A stretch of DNA of 64,000 bases from an uncultured Bacilli bacterium (GTDB taxonomy: Bacteria; Bacillota_I; Bacilli_A; RF39; UBA660): the NCBI GenBank assembly GCA_934148535.1, contig CAKPDF010000005.1, forward strand, positions 32,532 through 96,531, given 5' to 3'. The notes below the pieces were generated by a model. The model had not been told where the DNA came from. It did not search any database and saw nothing but the letters and a program-made list of their open reading frames with translations. The position numbers and the translations under genes are program-made. This document shows, piece after piece, positions 18,543 to 27,500 of this stretch; the stretch's first letter is position 1; each line of letters starts with the position of its first letter.

Positions 18543-19148
18543 ATGAAGAAAATAAGGGTATTATTTATTGCTAATGTTTTATTTTTGATATTATTTTGTT
18601 TTGAACTTGTTAATACATATTCTGTATTTGAAAGTAATGCTTCAGGTGAGGTTACTAGTAAGCTTGCTACATGGAAAGTTTTGATTAATGGTACTGATAT
18701 TGTAAAATCTAATACTTTTACTTTAGATGAGATTAATTTTGATACTTCTAATAGAGTTGTTAGTGGTAAGGCTGCTCCTGGTATTGCAGGTAGTTTTGAT
18801 ATAGTTATTGTTGCAGATGATACTGAAGTTGCTTTTAGATATGATATAACTTTTGATTTTTCTGCTTTAGATAATAAAGAATTTTCTGTTGTTTCAATTG
18901 AAGATGTAAATGGGGGTAATCTTATTAGAACTGATAAGTTTGTTTATAGCGGTGTGTATTCGTTAGATGATATTAAAAATGGTTATATTGGTGATATAAA
19001 GGTTAGTTTATTATGGAATAATAATGAAGATAATAATAATAAAGATTATGAACTTGGTAGTAAATTTAATAATAAATTAAATATTCCAGTTAGTGTACAT
19101 GTTATTCAGTATCAAGGTGATGGTTTGGAGGAATATGTAGAGAATTAA
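18543..19148 (+). CDS. TasA/camelysin-like exported protein
   Basis: 201 residues. Hydrophobic segment 6-22, then NTYSVFESNASG, and ATWKVLINGTDIVKSNTF, APGIAGSFDIVIVADDTEVAFRYDI. The APG.{3}FD and TEVAF.Y.I pattern matches the minus-strand protein at 4582 and the TasA/CalY family. The expected A-W-F is replaced by Y-S-V-F. It lies between two peptidase-like genes and is probably a substrate of one of them. No C-terminal anchor. Confidence 0.7.
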   Translation: MKKIRVLFIANVLFLILFCFELVNTYSVFESNASGEVTSKLATWKVLINGTDIVKSNTFTLDEINFDTSNRVVSGKAAPGIAGSFDIVIVADDTEVAFRYDITFDFSALDNKEFSVVSIEDVNGGNLIRTDKFVYSGVYSLDDIKNGYIGDIKVSLLWNNNEDNNNKDYELGSKFNNKLNIPVSVHVIQYQGDGLEEYVEN

Positions 19149-19161
19149 AAGTGGTGAAATT

Positions 19162-19767
19162 ATGGCTAAAAAGATATTAGATAGATTTTTTCAGATTATT
19201 TTAAATATATTACTTGTGCTAGTGTTTTTGGTACTTGGTTTTGCTATGTATAGTTATGTAATGTTAAATATGTTTCATAAGGACTATGTTAATGTTTTTG
19301 GCTATACTTTTTTTGAGGTTGCTAGTGGAAGTATGGGGGAAGCTATTCATATATCTGATATGGTTATTGTTAAAATTAATTCGTCTTATGATGTTGGTGA
19401 TGTTATTACTTATTATAATGATGGTGATTTTATAACTCATAGGGTTGTTTCAATAGATAATGATAAAATTATTTGTAGAGGGGACGCTAATACTAGTAAT
19501 GATAATCCTATTAATAATAGTGTTGTTTTAGGTAGGGTTGTTTATGTATTTAAAAATGTTGGAATATGGAAAAAGATACTTATGACTCCTAAGGTATTTA
19601 TTTCTATGGTTATAACTTTATTTCTTTTTAGTTTTACTTTTTCTTATAATAAAAAGATTCCACGAAGGAGAAAAAATAAGGATACTGTAGATTATAGTGA
19701 TACTTATTCTCATATTACTGATCCTGAGATTCCTTTTAAGAAAGGGGATGAGGACAAAAATGTTTAA
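19162..19767 (+). CDS. sipW: SipW-type signal peptidase I (second complete copy)
   Basis: 201 residues: membrane segment 12-32, FEVASGSMGEAIHISDMVIV with Ser57, DFITHRVVSI with His93, CRGDANTSNDNPI with acidic residues at 108-114, a C-terminal membrane segment (about 145-165) and a Lys/Arg-rich cytoplasmic tail. This is a complete ER-type Ser-His-Asp set, although SMEP is changed to SMGEA. It overlaps the next gene by 8 bases. The tail after the second membrane segment (about 35 residues) is longer than in the 2743 copy. Confidence 0.9.
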   Translation: MAKKILDRFFQIILNILLVLVFLVLGFAMYSYVMLNMFHKDYVNVFGYTFFEVASGSMGEAIHISDMVIVKINSSYDVGDVITYYNDGDFITHRVVSIDNDKIICRGDANTSNDNPINNSVVLGRVVYVFKNVGIWKKILMTPKVFISMVITLFLFSFTFSYNKKIPRRRKNKDTVDYSDTYSHITDPEIPFKKGDEDKNV

Positions 19768-20347
19768 TAAACGAAGATTCTTTTTAATAAGTAAGTTAAA
19801 TATTGTATTTATAATATTTGTAGTAATATTGTATTTTTGTCCTGTTACATTATCTAAATATGAGTCTAATTCTAATGGTTCTGCAGTTAGTAGTATTGCT
19901 TATTATGTTGTTGGTACTGATTATCAAACAGATGCTATTAATTTAATGGGGATGATTCCTAGGAATGAGGATTATGTTTATAATTTTACTGTTTCTAATT
20001 TTGATAGTGATGGTAATTTAGCTGAGACTGATTTGTCTTATGATTTATCTGTTGTTACTACTACTAATTTGCCTTTAGAATACGAATTATATATTAGTAA
20101 TGATGGTGGTAATACTTATAGTAATGCTGTTACTTTAGATGAGACAAAGAGAGATGATTCTGATACTTATTTTAGATATTTATATACTAATAAGGTAAGT
20201 ATTAGTCATTTGGAAAGAGTAACTTATAATTATACTTTAAAGGTTAAATTTGCTAAGAGTTATAATAATTATATTTATCAAGATATTGTTGAGGGGGTAC
20301 GTATTATTATAGATTCTAAGCAAGTGTTAAGTGGTGAAAATATGTAA
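19760..20347 (+). CDS. TasA-like exported protein
   Basis: 195 residues beginning MFNKRRFFLI. Hydrophobic segment 12-28, then PVTLSKYESNSNGSAVSSIAYYVV, a signal of the same shape as KETYAKYVTETSAG in the 4582 protein. The rest is beta-rich (MIPRNEDYVYNFTVSNFDSDG). The start at 19760 overlaps the peptidase stop and has AGGGGATGAGG upstream. Co-expressed with the peptidase and likely its substrate. C-terminus ends QVLSGENM with no anchor. Confidence 0.65.
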   Translation: MFNKRRFFLISKLNIVFIIFVVILYFCPVTLSKYESNSNGSAVSSIAYYVVGTDYQTDAINLMGMIPRNEDYVYNFTVSNFDSDGNLAETDLSYDLSVVTTTNLPLEYELYISNDGGNTYSNAVTLDETKRDDSDTYFRYLYTNKVSISHLERVTYNYTLKVKFAKSYNNYIYQDIVEGVRIIIDSKQVLSGENM

Positions 20348-20392
20348 TAGTTTACACTTTATAAAAATGTAAATATTATGTCAAGAAAATTG

Positions 20393-20421
20393 TTGCATTA
20401 TGTCGAAATTTGTGATATGAT
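20393..20421 (+). promoter_or_regulatory. Promoter of the 20500 gene
   Basis: TTGCAT (20393-20398), 17-base spacer, TATGAT (20416-20421), then a 70-base leader ending in a strong AAGAAGGAG ribosome site. The separate promoter suggests independent, possibly high, expression. Confidence 0.55.
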
Positions 20422-20499
20422 TTTGTTAGGATATAAATAGGGGAGTGTTATAAGCTCGATTATTATTTATCTATTAAATACTTAAGAAGGAGTGTTAAT

Positions 20500-21615
20500 A
20501 TGGAAGAAAAAGAAAAGAAAGAAATGCAAGAAACTGTTGTTATTCCTGTGGAAGAAGAGAAAAAAGGACATAAAAAAAGAGCAATTTTATTATTACTTTT
20601 ATTATTAATAACAGGTTTCTTATTGACAACATCAACTTATGCATGGTTTACATCAAATACTACTGTTTCAGTTAATAATATTCAAGTTAATGTTGCCACA
20701 CAAAATGGTATTCAGTTATCAGTTGATGGCATTAACTGGAAATCAATTTTGTCTACTACTGATTTGCAAGGAGCTTATAATACTTATGGCGCTGCTACAA
20801 ATCAATTACCTTCAACATTAGAACCAGTATCTACTGCTATGGATTTAAATAATGATTATTTAAAGATGTTTTATGGTGTGGTTGATACTAATGCTGCTGG
20901 TGATTATATTTTAACTGCTACAGATGTTAGTACGGTTTTAGATAATCATAGTACTGTTGAAGGTACAGCAGGTGGTACTACTGGTAAGTTTGTTATGTTT
21001 GATTTATTCTTCAAACTTGATGGTACTGCTGGTACTGCTACTAATATTTATATGACATCTAGTTCTGGAATTAAAGCTGAAGGTAATGATTCAGGTATTA
21101 AGAATGCTTCAAGAGTTGCATTTATTAATTTAGGAAGTTTAACTTCTGATAAGACATCTACTGAGGTACAAGCTATAACTGGTGGAACTGATAAATATTT
21201 ATGGGAACCAAATTATGATGCTCATACTGCTACTGGTGTTAATAATGCTGTTCAAGTTTATAAAATGAGTGCAGATTCTATTAAGGCTGGAACTGATAAT
21301 ACAATAATTAATTATGATGGAATAAATGCTACTATAAGTTCTGATGAGAATGTTAAATTAGGTGAAGCTAATAGTTCTCATAAAACTTCTGGAAATAAGT
21401 TTACTACAGTTACTCCTGCATATACAACAAAAGAAAGTTTTAGTGGTGCTGATAGTACTGAGACTCAACAGATATTTAATTTAACAGCTGGAAATATTAC
21501 TAAGGTTAGAGTTTATTTCTGGATTGAGGGTCAAGATGTTGATTGCGAAAATGGTGCATCTGGTGGTAACATTGTATTAAATCTTCAATTTACTACTAAT
21601 CAACCTGGTGCTTAA
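20500..21615 (+). CDS. Candidate major TasA-like fibre protein
   Basis: 371 residues. A 27-residue charged N-terminus (EEKEKKE, EEEKKGHKKR), hydrophobic segment 28-43, STYAWFTSNTTVSVNNIQV, then a beta-rich mature region sharing a series of motifs with the 6079 protein (see there), including VRVYFWIEGQDVDCENGA near the end. Unlike its neighbours it uses more A-ending codons, has its own promoter, an excellent ribosome site and a strong terminator, as expected of an abundant structural protein. That it is the main subunit is inference. No cell-wall anchor. Confidence 0.7.
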   Translation: MEEKEKKEMQETVVIPVEEEKKGHKKRAILLLLLLLITGFLLTTSTYAWFTSNTTVSVNNIQVNVATQNGIQLSVDGINWKSILSTTDLQGAYNTYGAATNQLPSTLEPVSTAMDLNNDYLKMFYGVVDTNAAGDYILTATDVSTVLDNHSTVEGTAGGTTGKFVMFDLFFKLDGTAGTATNIYMTSSSGIKAEGNDSGIKNASRVAFINLGSLTSDKTSTEVQAITGGTDKYLWEPNYDAHTATGVNNAVQVYKMSADSIKAGTDNTIINYDGINATISSDENVKLGEANSSHKTSGNKFTTVTPAYTTKESFSGADSTETQQIFNLTAGNITKVRVYFWIEGQDVDCENGASGGNIVLNLQFTTNQPGA

Positions 21616-21649
21616 TTAAAATGGTTCTTCACGGATGATGAGAGTTTAA

Positions 21650-21688
21650 AAAATAGTTTCTCGACGAAATGTTGGGAAACTATTTTTC
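21650..21688 (+). terminator. Terminator of the 20500 gene
   Basis: Perfect 10-bp stem AAATAGTTTC (21651-21660) / GAAACTATTT (21676-21685), 15-base loop, followed by TTC. The remaining sequence up to 21845 is AT-rich and holds no gene I can see. Confidence 0.75.
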
Positions 21689-21845
21689 TAATCTCCACGA
21701 ATTAATGGGAATATTTTATTAATTAATTTTATTGAAAATTCTACACGATATAATGGGAGTTTATAAATAGAAAAAGTGAGACAAATTGGTTCATTGTAAA
21801 TGTTAGCATTTTTTGTAGGTTTTTGTTAAAGTTAATTTGTAGCCT

Positions 21846-22604
21846 TTAGCTACTTTTTTCCTCGTTAAAATCTTCTTGTACTAAATCTTTTATTTGATAA
21901 GATTTTCCTTTAATATTCATAATTACTGAATGATGAACAAGTCTATCAACTATTGCTGATGCAATAGTTGTATCTCCAAAGACTTCTCCCTATTTTGAAG
22001 ATGGTTGATTTGTTGTTATTATTGTTGGCTTATTTTCATATCTTTTTGCTATTAACTGAAAAAACATATTTGCTTCTTCTTTTGTAATAGGTGAATAATC
22101 AATTTCATCTATTATTAACAATCTATACTTGCAATAGAATTTAATCTTACTTTCTAATCTGTTTTATTTAAATGCATTACTTAGATTTGTTATTAAATTA
22201 TTACAACTTATAAAATACACTGAATTTCTTTTCTTTGCTGCTTCTATTCCTAATGCTGTTGCTAAATGAGTTTTACTAACTCCTGACTTCCCCATAAACA
22301 ATACATTCTTCTTTTCTTCTATAAATTTTAATGTCGCTAAATCTGTTATTACATTCTTGTTTATACTAGGTTGATAATCAAAATCAAAATCTTTAATTTC
22401 CTTTATATAAGGTAAATGTGCTACTTTAATATTTGATTCTGCACGATTAATTTCTCTATATTTTAATTCATTTTTTTAGAAAATGATTTAATCCCTTTAA
22501 AAATGGTAGATTATTATTTGTTATATAATCTATTTCTGTATTATACTGTTTTTTAATTCATATAAATTTAAATCATTTAATATATTTATTGTTTCGTTTA
22601 ACAT
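21846..22604 (-). pseudogene. istB: IS21-family IstB ATPase, decayed
   Basis: The minus strand reads MLNETINILNDLNLYELKNS from 22604 and, after a frameshift near 22,480, KNVLFMGKSGVSKTHLATAL (Walker A degraded from GxxGxGKTH), LLIIDEIDY (Walker B), ITTNQPSSK and IVDRLVHHSVIMNIKG, the standard IstB order. There are internal stops after LSNAFK and NQPSSK and another in the N-terminal part. IstB normally assists the IstA transposase by binding target DNA. Clearly non-functional here. Confidence 0.85.
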
Positions 22605-22943
22605 TTAATTCATCCCTTTCAAAAAATCATATATCTGTAAATCTGTATTTTCTATTTTATTTTTTATTTCTTCTTCACTTAGTCCATATAATAAATCACT
22701 TTTTAATATTTCTATTTTATCTTTGCTCAGTTGCAAAACTAAGTTCCACTTTGAAGAAGTAAATTCCGCTGAAAGTGGTAAAAATACTACTATGTAATAA
22801 AATATAGTAGCTTTTTTCTGACTTTGGGTGTAAAATACTATCGATAAGTTGAATTTTACGTATTTTATTGCATACTTAAAAGAGATCGAGCCAATAAAAT
22901 TTTTTTTGAATTTGTAAGTTCCATCTCTCAAATGTAGTATCAC
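22605..22943 (-). pseudogene. Probable istA 3' remnant fused to element-end sequence
   Basis: The frame ends directly before the istB ATG (TAA then ATG), the position of istA in IS21 elements. Only the last 40 or so residues (KIEILKSDLLYGLSEEEIKN ... DFLKGMN) look like protein. Residues encoded by 22,731-22,943 run through terminal-repeat-like DNA and are probably not a real protein. Assignment rests on position. Confidence 0.35.
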
Positions 22944-22947
22944 GTTT

Positions 22948-24337
22948 GATGATGCTTATTGTGCCATAGCCGGGCAGGCCTTCTTTCTTTTATGAAAAAG
23001 AAAGAAGAAAAGAAACCGGGAAATGTTGATTAATTAATCTTTATTCAATAAATTTTCAGAAAGATTAATGTTGTTTGAGTCTATTTCAACAATTCCAAAT
23101 AGTATGGCAATATTTTTGCCATACATAATACTAAATAATTGAAGTGGTGAGCAATTATTTAGTTTTTTTTCTTTTATATGAATTAATATGAGACATCATT
23201 AAATTAATATCTTCTTGTGTTAAGTTATCTAATGATGTTCCTTTTGGTAATATTCTTCTTATCATTTCATGATTTACTTCGCAAGCATCTTTTTGGTTTG
23301 GTCTTCCAGGTTCACATTAAAATATTTTTGTTCTTAATTCTCCAGTATTCATATTAAATTCAATTTCTGTTGGATTAGAAAATTCAGAACCATTATCAGT
23401 AAGTATAACTGGAAATAATTTTTTAAATAATTCAATTCCAAATTTATTTTCAATCATATTAAAAATATCGATAACAGACTGAGCATCATTATGTTCTCTA
23501 ATAAATGCTAGCATAAAAGAACAATTTACAAAGTGTATTGTAAGTAATACTTTTCCACCTTTAATACCTTCAACGGTATCCATTTCAACAATATTAATAT
23601 CTGGATTGCTATTTAAAAAAATGGTGTAATCTTCGTATCTTCTATCATTTAAACATTCTTTGTCTATTTTATAATGAGTAATATTTTTAGTTCTTTGTCT
23701 AAATCTTACCTTTCTGGGTAAATCAATATTTCTTACTTCTAGTACACCTAAATTTACTAAATTATAAATTTCTTTTTCAGAACACATAATAGTATTCTTA
23801 TTATTAATCATTGCATGATGTATTGATTGTTTTTTATCATTAATAAGTGGAATTAAGATATTGTTGAGATGTTCAATTTCTTTTTCTGGATACGTAATTC
23901 CTGTTCTAGCTTCTTGTAAATTATCTTTATATTCTTTAAAAGCATAAGTGAATCATAAAGTTGTTTACTTAATGTACAAATATTTCTTTTAGAACAACCA
24001 TTACATACATATGGTGGTTTCTTTAATTTTTCACAAGATTCTTTTTTGTAATGTTCACATAATTTAGAAATACACTTTTTTCCTTTTTTCTTATAAGGAC
24101 AATTGTAGCGATGTAAACAATCAAAGAAAGATCTTCCAACAGCACCAGAATTTTTAAAGATAATATGATTTTTAATCTCTTTTGATATAGTAGTACAATC
24201 TCTGGCAATATTTTTAGCAATTTGTTTAAAAGACAAATTATCTTTTAAACCACTTTCAATTTCTAATCTTTCGTCATAAGATAAATGTTTATTCTTCATA
24301 ATATAAAACTCCCTTCAAAAAAAGAATAAGCATCATC
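22948..24337. mobile_element. IS30-family element with 13-bp inverted ends, decayed
   Basis: GATGATGCTTATT (22948-22960) has its exact inverse complement AATAAGCATCATC at 24325-24337. The 1.4-kb interval holds one IS30-type transposase on the minus strand, broken by several mutations. A strong hairpin (CTTCTTTCTTTT / AAAAAGAAAGAAG, about 22980-23010) lies between the left end and the transposase stop. Confidence 0.7.
23034..24299 (-). pseudogene. IS30-family transposase, frameshifted
   Basis: N-terminal part (24299-23853): MKNKHLSYDERLEIESGLKD with an HTH_38 domain (FKQIAKNIARDCTTISKEIK) and a CxxC-rich segment typical of large Gram-positive IS30 transposases. After a frameshift near 23,830 the catalytic core continues: IVEMDTVEGIKGGK (first Asp), PVILTDNGSEFSNP (second Asp), then an internal TAA (23317-23319) where Tyr is expected before CEPGRPNQKDACEVNHEMIR, which carries the Glu. 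A third lesion in a poly-A run near 23,165 precedes the C-terminus (LNNCSPLQLFSIMYGKNIAI). Inactive. Confidence 0.85.
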
Positions 24338-24481
24338 GACTGACTATTATAAACTATTGAAGAATTAAATTTCACTGTTTTATTTTGTATAAGTAAATTC
24401 CATATTTGTAAAAATAAGGGTAGAATTTACTTTTGCAAGTCAAGCCTTTAACTTTTTAACCTAAAAAAATATAAAATTAAC

Positions 24482-24510
24482 TTGTATATTATATCAATTT
24501 TTGTTATAAT
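24482..24510 (+). promoter_or_regulatory. Promoter of the 24581 surface gene
   Basis: TTGTAT (24482-24487), 17-base spacer, TATAAT (24505-24510). It lies 44 bases beyond the end of the mobile-element nest, with a GTGAGGTG ribosome site before the ATG. Confidence 0.7.
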
Positions 24511-24580
24511 TTTAGTAGAGTAATATTAATTAGGATAGAATTATGGTTGTGATTTTTTATTTTAACTGTGAGGTGTTTTA

Positions 24581-27500
24581 ATGAGAAATTTTAATAAAAT
24601 TATTTTTTTATATATTTTTATATTTGTAATGTGTATGGGAGCCTCTTTTGCATGGTATGCTTGGAAAAGTAGTGAAGTTAATGTAAATGTTAATTTTGCT
24701 GATTTAGATCCATATATCAAATATACTCCTCTTACTATAAAAGAAAGTGATAAAAACAAAACACTTACTGAAAGTAATGATTATACAGGGGGTATTGGAT
24801 ATAATTTAACATTTAATAAAAATGCTAATGGAGATAATTTAGATGCTTATGGACAAAATTATTTAAAAGTAACATCTACAACTGATTCTGATATATTTAA
24901 AGCTTCTAATTTTAAATGGACTTTAGTAAGTGTAAATGATAGTACTAGAACTGTGATAAGTACTGGTAATTTTGTTGGAGAGAATGTAGTAGAAGGAAAT
25001 GATACAAGTAAAATGATACCTATTAGTATTGACTTTTCTTTAACAAAAGAAAGTCAAAATACTAATTATGAATTTTATCTATGGTTAGATAGTAATAGTC
25101 ATCAAAATGTAGATATTAGTGGTAAAAATATAACTGTATCTATGGCATCTAATGCTAGTACTATTAAAAATGTGGATGAAATGTATATTAGAAGTATTGA
25201 ATACGAAGTAGGTATAATTAAAAAATTTACTGCTTATTCATCTAAATATGATATAACAGGATATAAAATAATTAATACAGAGACTACACCTAGTTATAGT
25301 GATAACAATTGGATTGCAATAAGTAGTGATAATTCCACTACTGAAGCTGCCACTATAGAAAGTGGAAGAGTAGTTACGATAAACCCTAATAAAACTATGG
25401 ATATAATTAATAATATTTGTATTAAGAATGAAAATAACGAAGTATATTGTAAATCTATTGGTAAATATAGTGATGAAATAGATAGACCTACTGGTACACT
25501 ATGTAATAATCTTACTTATAATGGAAATTCACAACAATTAGTAAGTTCTACTAGTGGAGTAGGATATACGTTAAGTGGATATAATCAAAAAAATGCAGGT
25601 ACCTATACGATAACTGCAACATTAAAAGATAATTATTCATGGAAAACGAGTGTTAATGGTTCTTATACTGATAAAGCTACTTTTGATTGTAATATAAAAC
25701 AAAAAACTTTAACTGTAAAAGCATTAGATCAAACAATTTATTATGGTGATACTATAAGTCAGGGATTAAATATGATTACTAGTACTGGATTAGTTGAAAA
25801 TGATTCAATTACAAGTATTATTTTAACACCTAGTACTACTGAAGTTACAAATAATGGTACCATAACACCTGGGGTATCAGCAATATTTAATAATGATGGC
25901 GATGATACTATGGGTAATTATAATATTACATATGAAAAAGGTAAATTAATTATAAAAGATTTAAGTATAGAAACTGCAGAAATAACATTGAATCAAACAA
26001 CTTATACATATGATGGAAATGAAAAGAAACCTACAACTACAGTAGTATTAAATAATAAAACTTTAGTAAATGGTACAGATTATACAGTAAGTTATAGTAA
26101 TAATAAAAATGCTGGAACAGCTACAGTAACAATTACTGGTAAAGGTAATTATACAGGAAGTAAGAGTATTAATTTTACAATAGATAAGAAAGCAAATTCA
26201 TTAACTGTTACAGCCAAGACACTTACATATAACAAAAAAGCTCAAGCTTTAGTAAGTGTATCAAATACTCAAGGTACAGTATATTATGCAGTAGGTACAG
26301 AACTTACAAGTAGTAATTATTCTTCAAGTGGAAGTACAACAATTCCAACTAAGATGAATGCTGGAAGTTATACGGTATACTATTACACTCGAGGAAATGA
26401 TAACTATCAAGAAAAAAAAGGAAGTGTAATTTCTACTATAAATCCTTATAATTTAAGTAATGCAACTATAGCATCAATATCTAATCAAACATATACAGGA
26501 AGTGCGATTACTCCAACTCCAGCAGTAACAGTACCACTTCCTCCTGGAAGTACAACTACTTTAGTAAATGGTACAGATTTTAATTATAGTTATAGTAACA
26601 ATAAGAATGCAGGAACAGCAACAGTTACAGTTACTGGTAAAGGAAATTATACAGGTACTAAGAGTATTAACTTTACAATCGTGTATAAAACATATACTAT
26701 TACTTTAGATAATCAATCAGCAACAAGTGCTGGTACTACAATATTATATGGAAGATATGCTGACGGTATTTATTTAGATAGTGCATATAGTAAAAAAATG
26801 ACTACAAGTGCAAATCCTATAACAAAGCCAAGCAAGACAGGAAATACTTTTGGAGGATATTACACTGCTACTAACGGTGGAGGTACTCCATTAATAAATG
26901 CTAGTGGTAATATAACTTCATCATTTACAAATACTTTATATAATAATAATGTTACTCTATATGCAAAATGGAGTGTAAATAACTACACAATTACCTTCAA
27001 TGCAAATGGTGGAAGTGTATCTACAGCAAACAAATCAGTTACTTATGGAAGTACATATGGTGATTTACCAACACCAACTAGAACTGGTTATACATTTATA
27101 GGTTGGTTTACAGGAAATGCAACAAGAGATAGTAGTCAAGCATATAAAGATCATCCTATGCTATATTATTCAGATACATATTCTGATTTATATAATGCTT
27201 TTGGCTATAATGAGAAATCTTTATATAACCATTATCTTAGTAATGGGAAAAGCGAAGGAAGAAGAATATCACAATATATATCTTCAGATACAGTAGCAAT
27301 AACAAGTAATACTACATTATATGCAGGCTGGTATCCAAATCCAAATACCTATACAATAACATATTATGGTAATGGAGGAAGTTCTGATCAATATGGGACA
27401 TCTTGGAGTAATACAGCAACCTATGACTCAACATACACTGTAGAAAGTAATTGGTATACACGTACAGGTTATACATTTGCAGGATGGACTACTAATTCAG

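Larger units (their letters stand above)
22731..24438. mobile_element. Element bounded by 19-bp inverted repeats, containing IS30
   Basis: TTGCAAAACTAAGTTCCAC (22731-22749) is matched in inverse orientation by the sequence at 24438-24420, which reads TTGCAAAAGTAAATTCTAC (16 of 19). GTAAATTCC recurs just inside both ends, like the multiple terminal repeats of IS21-type elements. Between them lies a decayed IS30 element, so one insertion sits inside another. Confidence 0.45.

Noticed and set aside
22731..22943. A 112-residue protein extending through the element end
   Set aside because: The upstream two-thirds of the frame runs through terminal-repeat DNA; only the last 40 residues look like a transposase remnant.
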